Positions 35,798 to 47,600 of a DNA stretch of 64,000 nucleotides are shown here, one piece after another. The translations under genes and the position numbers were made by a program. The stretch comes from Gymnogyps californianus (taxonomy: Eukaryota; Chordata; Aves; Accipitriformes; Cathartidae). The stretch covers positions 53,748,663 through 53,812,662 of the forward strand of contig NC_059500.1 of NCBI RefSeq assembly GCF_018139145.2. The letters run 5' to 3'. Below the pieces are notes generated by a model. It did not search any database. It was not told the origin of the DNA and worked only from the letters and a program-made list of their open reading frames with translations. The first letter of the stretch is position 1; every line of letters begins with the position of its first letter.

Positions 35798-36394
35798 AGG
35801 GTGTCCTGGTTTCGGCCGGGATAGAGTTAACTCTCTTCTTAGTAGCTGGTACAGTGCTGTGTGTTGTATTTAGTGTGAGAATACTGTTGATAACATCTGA
35901 TGTTTTAGTTGTTGCTAAGTAGCGCTTATCCTAAGTTAAGGACTTTTCAGTTTCCCATGCTCTGCCAGCAAGCAGGTGTGCAAGAAGCTGGGAGGGAGCA
36001 TAGCCGGGGCAGCTGACCCGAACTAGCCAAAGGGATATTCCATACCATAGAATGTCATGCCCAGTATATAAATGGGGGGAGCTGGCCAGCAGGAGCAGAT
36101 CGCTGCTCTGGCATTGGTCAGCGGGTGGTGAGCAACTGCATTGTGCATCCCTCTTCCCCAACCCCCTTTTTTTTGTTATATTCCTTTTCATTACTATTAT
36201 TATTATATTTCATTATTATTATTGTTAGTATTATATGTTACTTTAGTTATTAAACTGTTCTTATCTCAACCCACGAGTTCTGCCTTCTTTCCCGATCGTC
36301 CTCCCCATTCCACCGGGAGTGGGGCGGGGGCGGGGAGTGAGGGAGCGGCTGCGTAGTGTTTGGCTGCTGACTGGGGTTAAACCACAACACAGGG
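35798..36394 (+). mobile_element. solo LTR of an endogenous retrovirus, plus orientation, with 5-bp target duplication
   Basis: A 587-bp LTR at 35,803-36,389 beginning TGTCCTGG and ending CACAACA, flanked by CAGGG on both sides (35,798-35,802 and 36,390-36,394). It keeps a TATA box (TATATAAAT, 36,065-36,073) and an ATTAAA poly(A) hexamer (36,249-36,254), the layout of a U3-R-U5 LTR. It is the same family as the LTR at 32,651-33,238 but a separate insertion, since the target duplications differ. Its termini are better preserved, so it may be younger. Confidence 0.94.
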
Positions 36395-39300
36395 TAAGAA
36401 AAAGAGGGAGCACAGAAAATGAGTACTACTAAACAGGGAACAGGGAAAAGCACTGCTTAAGCTTATCAAACCAAAATGGTTAAGTACAGTGCTGATGCAA
36501 ACAACAGTCTATCTCTGCCCTATCAATCTAGAATCTGTGGGTGATTCTTCAACTTCCAGTTCTGAAATGAGTGACCAGGGTTTAATCATTCTGCTTTAAT
36601 TATGGTGGAAATGCCCAATTCTTGGGTATGTCTGGAGTGTTGATGAGGCATCTTCTGTCCTTTTATCTTGGGAAAGAGAGGGATGTGTTTGACGGAATGA
36701 GCCCTAAATGTCTTCTGGTTGATGTCTCTGAAAGGTTTTTACAAGGATTCAGCTGAGAGCACAGACATCGAGGGACATACGCTCATTAGACTGCCTGTGC
36801 CATTTTCTTAAACTAGACTACCATACGCAATGCCATCCATGGCTAGATGCTGTCTTGTGGAGTTATGTGATGAAGTGAGGCAATAAAGACCGAGAAGAAG
36901 AAATGCAAACTTCCTTGACAGCATGAAGTGTGCCTGCACGGAAGAGTTCTCAAAGTGAAGAGCTGCTTATACCTGAACTGAATACAGGCTACACAAGACT
37001 GCCCTGTATTTTTACAAGGGTGGATTCTTGCACTGAGTTCTTACAACATTCTTCCTGGTTTTGTTCTTAAGACTAGGATAGCTACAGATAATGAAGAAGA
37101 ACACCTGTTGATTCAGAGCAATACTGAATGGTTACCGAGTTTGCAAGGCAAACATTTTCAAGCTTGCAGTATACAGAATCAGAGGCAGGCCGTAGTTAAG
37201 GGATGGAGACTGGACTGTGGGTAGTAATAACCAAAAAAACCCCTTGAAGACAGGGTAGAAAATAGATTCAATATGAGCTTCCAGTTACAACACTGTCTAT
37301 AGGAGTGAGGTGACTGATGGGTATATGATCGAAGACAGGATAGATACAATGCCTGAGGTAGAAGTGAAGATCTAGCTCCATTGCAGCAGGAGGGCTCAGA
37401 TGCTCAATGGTCCAACACTGGCTTCAGGGCAGGGAAGCAAGATTTTTCCAAACTCACAGGTGTCACTAGGAAAGTCTGACACAATAGGCTCTGGAAACTC
37501 AGGATGTAAAATCTGGTTTCTCCTCCTCACAGGGTTTTCTGCTTCCTGCTGGATTCCAGTTTCACTGAAAGCTGGTCTGGATGATCCTGCCTGTCAGAGA
37601 GGTTATGGGACACTAAGTGGATGGCTGGAACATGCTGTAGTGACAGAAACACATTCCCAAGACAGCTGGATAGAACTGACACTTCAAAAGTGTGTCAGCG
37701 TGCTTATGTTAAAGCAAACAAACAGCTCTGCCTCCGTGCAGGTAGCGATTATTTCACCTTTGTATTTGGCACTGGTGTAGGTGCTAGAATACTACTTCTC
37801 CTTTTGGTTCAGCAATGCAGGAAAGTTACTGAAAAACTGGAAATCACCAGAGAACAGTTAGGAGGAGGATGAAAGGACTGGAAAAGTAATAGCTTATAAA
37901 GCTCAAGCTTGAAGATGAATATAAGAGGAGTCTTGATCATGATGTATTAATACCTACAGTGGACCAGAAATGTAACAAAGGGATTTTCAATCTATCGGTC
38001 AGTGATATAAGAGGATCCAATGGATGGAAACCTGAAGCTAAGAAATTAGTACCACAAATAAGTCACATTTGAATGAGAAAGATGACTGTAGGAACAATTT
38101 ACCAATTATTTGAGGGATGCTTCATCATTGTTTATTTTTAATGAAAATGAAATGCTTTTCTGAAGACAGTGAGTGTTCTAGTTCTCTTACCCTAAATAGC
38201 TGGTGGTGGCCTTAACCTATAAAACATTAATATTTGTGTTTATTTGTTAAGCAAGAAGGTTATCCTGCTATCATTTAACTTGGTTTTGCTACTAAGTTAG
38301 AAAACAAAGCAGGCCCATAGTCCCTGTGGATGAGAGATTGGATCTTTAGTTTTCCTGCTTAAAACGTAGTTTACAAGTATAATTCATGCTCAGTGAACAA
38401 GGGATTTCCCTTTTGTGAGCTGACAAAATGAAGCAGCGTGGATTGCAAGATACTAGGTTAAGCATCAGCCTTCTTGACATAAAGTCAAACTGAATCTATG
38501 CTGAATCATTTGTTTGGAAATTAGATCCAATTATCTTAAATCGGTCATTCCAGACTAACAGAGCAATAAAGGGCACTGTATTTGTTGATGTATTTGACCC
38601 TGACGTTCCAGTCATGTCAAAACGTGTATGCAGTATACTTCCAGCTTCATTCACATTGCATAGTGCCCTCGCAAATGCTGTGCTCAGAACAGATGATAAA
38701 AGGGCTGTCGGTATTCCAAACATCAGACCCAAAGCAGAAAATTACTTCTGAATTTTGAATTAACAGAATATTAAAAATTGTTTTGACGTGTAGACTATGA
38801 CGGTCACCAAAATCAGTATAGTCAGATCTTTTTCTTAATTGAGGGATTTTTAATGTTCAAATGTTGCCCAAAGAATGAAAGGAAAAAGACCATTAGAAAA
38901 GGATGGAATTCTTTTACAGTTCTAATCCTGGAGTAAGCATAGAGCCACAATAAATGAATGATGCGTAGCTCCTATTTTCTCAAATTGTGTATTACCCTCC
39001 AGATCAGTAAGGTAGGGCCTGTTCTGACATCGTCAAATTGAAACGCAGCAAAATGTGTTGCTGGAGAGGAACTGTCCCTGCATAAAGCTGCTTAGGTGAG
39101 TTTTTCAGGAGTGGTGGCCCCCAGTACCTTAGCACCGATGATATTACACATGAAATCAAAATAAAAGATAGAAGTCCATACTTGAGTCCTTGTTTGACTT
39201 CTCTATAGAACTTTAAGACCTACTTAGGAATTTCAAAGGAGAAATGCAGATCTACACTGAATATCTGGCTGCATCTTTCTTTAAAACCACATTTTCTTAT

Positions 39301-40640
39301 GTATATTAGTAATACTACCTTACAGTCATACAGATTATTAATATGACATTTTCAAAGGGCAGCTTCCATTGCATCACACTGGGGGGAGGGGCGGGGGGGG
39401 GCTTACATTTAATTAGCTTTGGTTATTTGTGTTGCAAGCATTTCACTGGACTAATTATGCACTTGTATTTTTAAGAAAACATTTACACTGGAGTTTTTCA
39501 TAGTAGAGCTGTTTCTAATGTAAAATCTACTTTTGAGAACCAAATCTGGGGGTATGTTTGTCTGCTTGTGAAGAGGGAGGTAACACACGTAAGTGAAACA
39601 AAAGCAGGAAGGAAGAAAAATCGAACACAACAGAATAAAACCTCTCAACCTAGAACTATGTTATGGGGTCTTAAACGTAGTAGCATAATCTGGAGCTGTA
39701 AATCATAAATTGTAAGCAATAATCTTGTCTGTACTGAGGGTGCAGTGAAGCAAATGAGAAAACTCACTAAGCCAGAATATGGAAATTTACTAAAGCACCT
39801 AAGGTGTGCAGAGCGCACAGTCATCACATTTTAGTGCACCACTCCTTCAGACTTTTTCATCCCAAAGGGTATTGCAACTCCATGTTAGAAAGCTTCCATG
39901 TGGCACCACAGAGGCAGGGTAGAAAGCAGCAATGTTCAGTGTTTACCTGCAACACTGGATATATTGAAACAGCCATTTCTCTAGATCACGTCATTACATA
40001 TTTTGTTTCTGGATTACGTCACAGAGCACCAGAGACAAATATCTTTTAGGATATCTTCAGGGGTAGCCAGGTACATTGCAAAGCAGTACGATAAAGATAG
40101 GAAAAATGACCATCAAATAGCTCTGTCCCATCACTCAAAGGCACCACAAGAGCAGGCAGAAGCATGCTCCCCCAGAGAGAAGCAAGTGGAGCGCTGCAGG
40201 GGCGATGGTCTGTGTCACAGCTTGGGCCCCCATCCTCACAGGTGCTCTCCTTGGCGTGGAAGCTGCTATTCACTAGCACCTCCAAGAGTTACGGCACTTC
40301 CTTCACTGGAAGCTGCTATTCACTAGCACCTCCAAGAGTTACGGTACTTCGCCTCGGGCTTCCCGAGCTCCAGTCAGGGCAGTGCTACAGCTACGAAATA
40401 CCAAAAATATAATGCAGTGGGGGAAAAAAACCACCAGCAACCCCAAGCACCGCCAGTGCTATGACTTCACATCCGTGAGGCTTCACCACCCCTCGTCTCT
40501 GGTGTGGTGGTTTGCGGCACTCTTTACTGCTCCCCCACTGACACCATGGTTACTTCTGCACACTTTTCTTTGTGCTTTAGTATTAACAAAAAAAAGAAAA
40601 GCCGTGAAAACACGAAGACTTGTACATCTTTGTGAGTGAG
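36395..40640. other. intergenic region upstream of ERMP1, nothing recognised
   Basis: No exon with splice signals and a known protein. A G-rich run lies at about 39,380-39,403. A 50-bp tandem duplication lies at 40,257-40,349. GC content rises steeply from about 40,640, where the ERMP1 CpG island begins. Confidence 0.5.
40257..40349. repeat. 50-bp tandem duplication upstream of ERMP1
   Basis: The segment starting TGGAAGCTGCTATTCACTAG at 40,257 is repeated from 40,307. The second copy is nearly identical for about 43 bases and then diverges. It lies about 700-800 bp upstream of the ERMP1 start codon. Confidence 0.88.
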
Positions 40641-41640
40641 GCAACGCTGCCCACGAAGCACGGGGCGATCCTCGGTCAGGCGCAGGGTCAGGCCGTTGCT
40701 CGCCGGGGGGCTGTGGCGGGACAGAGGGCTCCACCGCTTCCCAGCCTCGGTTTTGCGGCCGGCCGGACGCCTGCGCCTGCAAGGCGAGAAGCGACCGTTA
40801 CCGGCCCGCAGGACGACACCCAGCACCTATAACAGACCCCAACGGCCGCGGTGCGCGGGCGGTGACGGGGCCCTGTCCCGCCACGTGACTCGCCGGGGCC
40901 ACGCCCGGCCGCCCTCTGGCCGCGCCGTGCCGTGCCGTGCCGTAGCCAGCCGAGGAGGGGTCCGGGTCGCTCTTTGACCCTCGTCCGTTTCCGTACCGCG
41001 CATCTGCGTGGCGGAGCTCGCGCCGGCGGCCGGGGTTGAGCGCGCGGCCCATGGAGCGGAACGCGGCGGCGGCTGTATGGCGGCTCCGCGCGACGGGCGG
41101 CCACCGGGACCGCGACCGACGCCACTCACCGCCGCGGGAGGACGGCGACCGCGACATGGGCGGGAAGAAGCGGGGCGGGCCGCGTCGGCGGCTGCTGCCG
41201 CCGCTGCCCGAGGCGCGGGGGGCGTCGGTGGTGCTGCTGTACTTGCTGGGGCTGCGGGCGCTGGTGCACGTCTCCCACCGGCAGCTGTTGAGCCAGCCGT
41301 CCGCCGCCGGGCCCCGCGCCTTCAGCGCCCCCCGCGCCAGGTACGGCGGGCAGGGCAGGGCAGTGCGGGGGGGTCGGGGGGGGGGGGGGAGCTGCCCGGG
41401 GCGGCGCCGGATGCGCCGGGCGGGCGGCGGTGAGCCGTGAGACCTGGCCGTGTCATGCCAGCCGCGGGGCAGAGTCCGCCCGGGGTTACCCCGAGGGCGA
41501 CGGTAGCTGCGATTGCCGTTTGCTTTCCGCAGGGGGCCCCGGCGGGAGGCTCGCAGCGGCGGCCTGGCCCTGCCTCTGAGCGGGCGCCCGGACGAGCCCG
41601 GCTGTGCAGCGTCCAGTTAGTAGTGTCGGTGCAGCGGGTG
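40640..41640 (+). promoter_or_regulatory. CpG island, ERMP1 promoter and first exon
   Basis: About 1 kb of very GC- and CpG-rich DNA in an otherwise AT-rich window. It has no TATA box near the start codon. It contains a CACGTGAC E-box (about 40,882-40,889), a site type bound by USF, TFE3 and TFEB, and a short run of CCGTG units at about 40,924-40,942. The pattern is that of a housekeeping promoter. Long open frames on both strands here are a by-product of the GC content. Confidence 0.85.
41051..41340 (+). CDS. ERMP1: ERMP1 exon 1 (cytosolic N-terminus, first span)
   Basis: Starts at ATG 41,051 (MERNAAAA, comparable to MEWGSESAA of human) and ends in phase 2 at donor GTACGG. Encodes residues 1-96: an Arg/Gly-rich head, then the hydrophobic [17 protein letters not shown]. 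The ATG has G at +4; no other ATG in frame lies upstream within the island. Confidence 0.88.
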
Positions 41641-44600
41641 TGCGCTCTGGGAGTCCCGCTGGCGGGCTAAGCCGTTGGGGGCCTCTCCCATCAGTTGCTG
41701 GGTTACTGTCCTTCGCAGAGTGCTTGTGTCTTTCCCTGCCCTGGCAAGAGGTCAGAGCTCGCCGGGATGCTTGCAGAAAGTCGGTGAAAATACTGTAAGA
41801 GCTCCAGCTCTCGTGTTGGCTGCCTCTTAAAGGTGCTATTTTGGGCTGATCAAACAATGCATCCTCCATAGTTTAATTCTTGTAGTATTATAAAGTACTT
41901 AATGTCTGGGAAAGTTTCTTTGCAAATTTTTAGTTGGTGTAAATCTTGCTAAGGGCGTGCTTATTCGGACGTTCAGGGAAGAGCATGTATGCGTGTGCAG
42001 AACCTTGCTAAAGATAAAATCTTTAGCTTCTCCATTCACCCTTTTGTTTCTTTTTGGATTGATATGTTCAATCCAGAATCAGAAAACCGGTAGTTTGGTT
42101 TAATATCGTGATAGCTAGGATGAGGACCCCTGAGTAAAGATCAGTACTGTGTGCCCATTACCACAATGATCTTTGGCATCTTGACTACAGTTACCATCTA
42201 ACTGGCTTTAATCTCTTCCACTTACTGTGAGTTTTGAAATAGGAACAGCGTACAAAAATGTTATAGTTGTAGATGAGTTACAAACTAAATGTTGAACGTG
42301 TTGATGCTGAATGTGTAATTTATCTCTTACAGGGGATATCTTGACAACATAACAGCAATTGGGCCCAGAACAGTTGGAAGTCCAGAAAATGAAGTTCTTA
42401 CAGTTAACTACCTCTTCGAACAAATTAGGGCAATAGAAAGAGAAAGCACAGATGCTCACAAGATATCTGTAGACATACAGAGGCCCACAGGCTCCTTCAG
42501 CATTGACTTTTTAGGAGGCTTTACTAGTTACTATGCAAACATAACCAATGTTGTAGTGAAGCTGGAACCCCGAAATGGAGCTGAGCATGCAGTGTTATCC
42601 AATTGTCACTTTGATTCCGTACCAAATACCCCGGGTAGGTCCACGTGTTCATTCTGCATTTCTATCTATTACATGAGCCACAGAGCTTGGCTCGCTGTCT
42701 TTTCATACCAAGTAACCTTATAGCCACATGCTAGAATACTGCATGTGTCCACTAGTCTGCTTGATTTCAGTGAGATTCAGTATTTAGAGTGACAGGTTGG
42801 TCCCATTAAAGTCAGGATTTCACTCTCACTTTCTAGTAGGCAGCAAATTACAGATACTATAGATTTCCAGAAAGTTTGGTTACAGCTGCCTTTCTTGTAA
42901 TTCACTGCTTATGCATGTAGTTCATGTGCAGCTTTCACCTGTCGTTCAGGTCTTTCCATACTTCTGTACTGATTTAATCCTGGCTTTCCTTTCACAGGAT
43001 GCTTTGTGCTAGAGCGTGTTCCCACGCCCACTAACCAGTCTGTGTTTTTCCCCTCCCTTTGCTGGTATTGTAATTTATCTCAGATTTTCAGTGTGATATC
43101 CTTAAGCTATGCCAAATTTTTTTTCTTTCTGCATTCAAAGCTTCTGTCTCAAAAGACTGTAGTGATCAAAGATTAAGGTACTGTTACCTTGGTAGTGTGT
43201 ACATCTCTGTCGCTGCTACTTTTACTGTCAGTGTTGTGTACTCTCTTGTCCCTCTGCATTTTTATAAATCTAATCACATTAAACAATTATTGCAGCAAGG
43301 GAGTAAACAGCTTTGTAAATACATGGTTTTAACAGTGCCAGGAAGATAGGGAACTGAAAACGGCATGAAAACATTTGTTGTAACACTCAGCCACAGGTGT
43401 GTGCCGGTTATTGCAGTTGAAAAATATGTACGGATTTCAGTCACCAACAGTGCAGCTTTTACTGAAGTTTCTTCATTTACACCCCACACGATATTTTATT
43501 TTTGGGGGTAAACCTTCTGTTCTTTAGCACATGAAATAGTCTTCATTATTGAGAAAACAGCTGAGTATTAGCTAGAGAAACAAGTACTTGCTGTACTCTT
43601 TGTGCCTTTTTTCTGTCAATAAATAGTATACAGAACTTCTCTTTCCCCTCAATCATATTTAGGCAAGATGAGTTTCGAAATTAAGCTTAATAACTGCACG
43701 ATTATTATACATGCTCTGTGATTTAGGAACTGCAGAGATGCTAATTACTGTATTTATAGTCTAAATATGGCTGCCTAGACTTAGAAAGAATACTTCACAA
43801 GCATAATGCAATGATTATTGAACTGTCTTTAAAATGATGCCCTGCGTAAATTGTGTGTACATTTCTATGGGTTGTAACACAGGATTATTTCTACATCAAT
43901 TACTTTCTTTACAGTTACTCTCACAGTAAAATATTTCACCAAACTTGCACAGAGGGGCCAAAAAATATTAGTGATTTGTATAGGATTATACAGAAATCAG
44001 TGGAGGTAGAAATCAGCCTGTATGCTTGCCCTTAATCACAAAGCAGCCTAGCCCTTTTTACCACAACAGTGAGGAACTGCTCTGTCTTTTGTTTTCTTTC
44101 TGTGAAACTTGCACATAACCTAAGCAAGAACCTTTTGTTTTCTATTCTCCTATATTTCTGTAAGTTATTTACTTACAGCTTTTTTTGATTACCAGAAATG
44201 TGTTATTTAACCAGAATCAGCAGGACTCAGTGATCAATGAGTAATATATTTGAAAATGCGATAACAAAACATAATCTGCCGTTGATGCTTATGCATACAA
44301 AACGAGTAAAGCAGAACTCACTAAACCATTAGAGCTTCAGTGTTAGAAAGCTTGAGTTCCTTGTGAAGGAAAAACATAGACTGTGAAGTCCTAAAACATG
44401 TCTCTTGTTCTAATGGTACTAATTTTCAGTTTATGTGGCCTATTTGATTCTTCTAATAAATTTGAAGGCAGGAACATCCTGAAATTATTGTCACAGATGT
44501 AGCCAATAATGTGATTTTCTTAGGTTACTGATATTTGCCATAAAATCTGTTTTAACCTCCTGTCAGTTTTGCTGTATATGAAGTATTTGAGGATGATATT

Positions 44601-47600
44601 TTCTCTGTGAGCTTGTGTCACAGTCTATGGCTACGTGGCTGCTTTAATCAGATGTAAATCTGTATGTCTGTTGAAACCAATAACTTTTATTTTTCTTCGC
44701 TTCATAGCAAAGCAGAGAAGTGATTAATCTCACTGAAAACTATAATCACTTCTGTGCTGAGTTTTCAACACAGCATGGGTTAGATAAAACAACTCAGTGT
44801 GGCTAAGAGTAGACTACTGATAAATTCAGGTAGCAATATAATCAGGGCTTTAAATCAGATATTTTTGGGGGGCTTTTTGGAAAGCTTTTGGCAGAACAAG
44901 GCATTAATTTCTTAGATAAGAAAATAGTGTATTGGAAAGATTTTGGTTTTATTTATTTATTCTAAAGTACTTCCATACAGTAAACTATGGCTAAAATTTA
45001 GACTGAGATTTGTGTTCATATCAGAAATATGCCCTTTTCATGGAAGGGGCAGATATATCTGAATTTTGCCAAGTTACAAGCTTTGGAAAAGCTGCTTTTT
45101 TAATATGTACATTAAACAGTTTTAGCAGCTAATGAGTCTGCCCTAATAGCATGCTGAGGCCTGACCACAGTGTTGTGGTCATCTCAGTGCACGTCGGCAT
45201 CATATATGCAACTCAGGCCTAAAGGAATGAGGTTAAATTTCTCTGTTTGCTCCCAAATTTTATTGATAAGAGTGGGGTAGGGAGATGCTACAGCTTGCAC
45301 CAAAGTGAGGGAAATGGGGCAGTGGGCAACCTCGGCTAAGAGACGGATGCTTAATCAAGATAAAAAAATGGCGGGGCCTGGGAGGAGGTGTGAGGGAGTG
45401 AGAGTAAGTCTAGAATAGTGTTGGATGAGGAACTCAGAGCACAGAGTACTGAGCTCAGGGCAAAAGGGGTTTTCTGCAAAGACAGAAGGGTGGTGGAAGG
45501 CATCTGATCATGAAAATACTGTATTATAATGTATACTTTCATTTTAAGAATGTTTTAAAGGTGTGAATTCTAGTGTTTCCTTTGCTTTATTTTGCAATCT
45601 TGGCCTTACATTACTTTGAGGTTTTGTCCACTTGAATGCATTGTAACAGTGTAGAATGTTTTAGGGTGACTTGTGTGGAAATGGTTATTTTTTAAAATTT
45701 GAGTATGATGTAAGTGAAAATTATGTCCTTGTTTATTTGCACTGTTCTTAGAAAAATAGGTAATGATCACTTTGCTTGCTTAGTAACCTGGTTAGTCTAC
45801 TTTTCTTGAACAGTAGTATTGGATCTGATATCTTGTACGTTACTTGCTCAACTTTTGAGCATTGTTTTTCTTTCTGCTGTTGCTTTTAACTAGTATAGAC
45901 ACAGGGTACAAGCAGTAGCAGAAAATACACTGAAGTGTGGCATAATTGTACCTCAGTTAGATTAAGTGACTGAGATAACATAAAGCTTTTTTCTTCTCTG
46001 GTCTTTGTTGCAATTCTGTGTGTTCGTTGTAAGCCATACTATTCTGCCGATTATTTTAAGGTGCCAGTGATGATGCTGTTAGCTGTGCGGTGATGCTTGA
46101 AATACTTAACACACTTTCAAAATCATCAGAGCCCCTGCAGCATGCTGTCATATTCTTATTTAATGGTGCAGAAGAAAATATTTTGCAGGTGAGAATGTGC
46201 CAGAATTATAAAATATACATCAAAGCTGTGTGTTAAGACTCTGACAAAGGAAAGAGTAACTGCAGATATGGCTTGTATTTAATCTGTTGAAATATTAGTT
46301 AAATACCAGTCTTAACGTTCTGAGGAAAATGTATTTGATTTCAAGGGGAAAAATATACTTAGATTAAGAATATTGTCCATATTAATTTAATTAGAAGACT
46401 GGGATTTTCTGCATCTGTTTGTAAGTGATCTGGCTGCCTTGTTCAATCTTGAGTTATGATCGTACATGATGGAAAATAACATTTAGGCTGATCTGGAAGA
46501 TATTTGACCTATTTTTTTTTTGTTGTTGCTGTTTTCCCATCAAGGCTAGTCACGGCTTCATTACACAACATGAGTGGGCCAAGTCAATTAGAGCTTTTAT
46601 TAACCTGGAGGCAGCAGGTGTAGGAGGAAAAGAACTTGTTTTTCAAACAGGTATGAGCTTGCATCGTGTCCAGTTTCTACACTAGGATAATTTGATAATA
46701 AACAATGTTGACTTGAAGGAGTATTGAAAGTGACTCACAAGCAAAAGACAGGAGAACCTCTGTGCCTCTTTCCCAACCCTGTGCAGCAATTAAGTTGCAC
46801 TCCATCTTTAGATACATGTAGGCTAAAGCACTGCCACAGAAGTTGCCTTTTAGATGGGAAGCCTGCGTAGAACAGAATAACAGAAGTTGTGTTTCCCTTT
46901 TACATCAAGGTAATAAGGAGAAAAGCAGATTTGGATATCTCAAGTATCTTGCATACTCGTAATTTCATATGCTTTATTTAATTTTCACAACAGTTCTTTC
47001 AAAATCTTTGCAGGGAGATGTTGGCATTAGAACTCTATCTGCTGCTCAGGAAGCAGCAAAACTGTGTTTTGTAGGCTACAGTTAAACTTCTGCTCTATCC
47101 TATTTGGACTGCAGATTTCCTTCTACTGCTGGAGCTGCTTAATTGTTCACTTACATTGAGTGCTGTAGTGGAGAAACTTTTCGCCAAACAACGATTTTGA
47201 GGTGTGATACATAGATGATAAATTGGAAACTCTGCTAAAGGTTGTGACTTCTTCATTAGTGCAGGATCTTTTTTGGGAGATGGCTTATCTACTCTGCCAC
47301 TGAACACTCAAGGCATCAGTGTTTTTTTTTTCCCCCAAGTGTAACTAACTCTTTTTCTCAAGTGTGAGTCATTCAGTGAACACAAATGCACTTAGTATAT
47401 GCCCTGTGGGGCAACAGCGTTAATACTCAAGTGAGTTTCTTTGTGTTATTTGTTCTGAATAACTGAAGTTCAGAAAGTATTTGTTGTGAACTTTCTGCTC
47501 ATCTTTTATTAGGACCTGAGAATCCTTGGTTAGTACAAGCATACGTAGTTGCAGCCAAACATCCCTTTGCCTCTGTGGTAGCACAGGAAATATTTCAGAG

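Noticed and set aside
35931..36191. Antisense open frame shared by both LTRs
   Set aside because: It is conserved only because the LTRs are copies of one another; it has no known product.
32646..36394. The two LTRs as the ends of one provirus
   Set aside because: They face opposite ways, have different target duplications, and the spacer has no retroviral gene.
37400..37780. 126-codon open frame on the plus strand
   Set aside because: No recognisable domain, splice signal or promoter, and no sign of coding constraint visible by eye.
41036..41050. Upstream extension of ERMP1 from a TTG codon
   Set aside because: Not an ATG. The first ATG in frame, at 41,051, gives an N-terminus like that of human ERMP1.
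40483..41157. Long antisense open frames across the ERMP1 CpG island
   Set aside because: GC-rich DNA lacks stop codons; the translations are Arg/Pro/Gly-rich and have no family resemblance.
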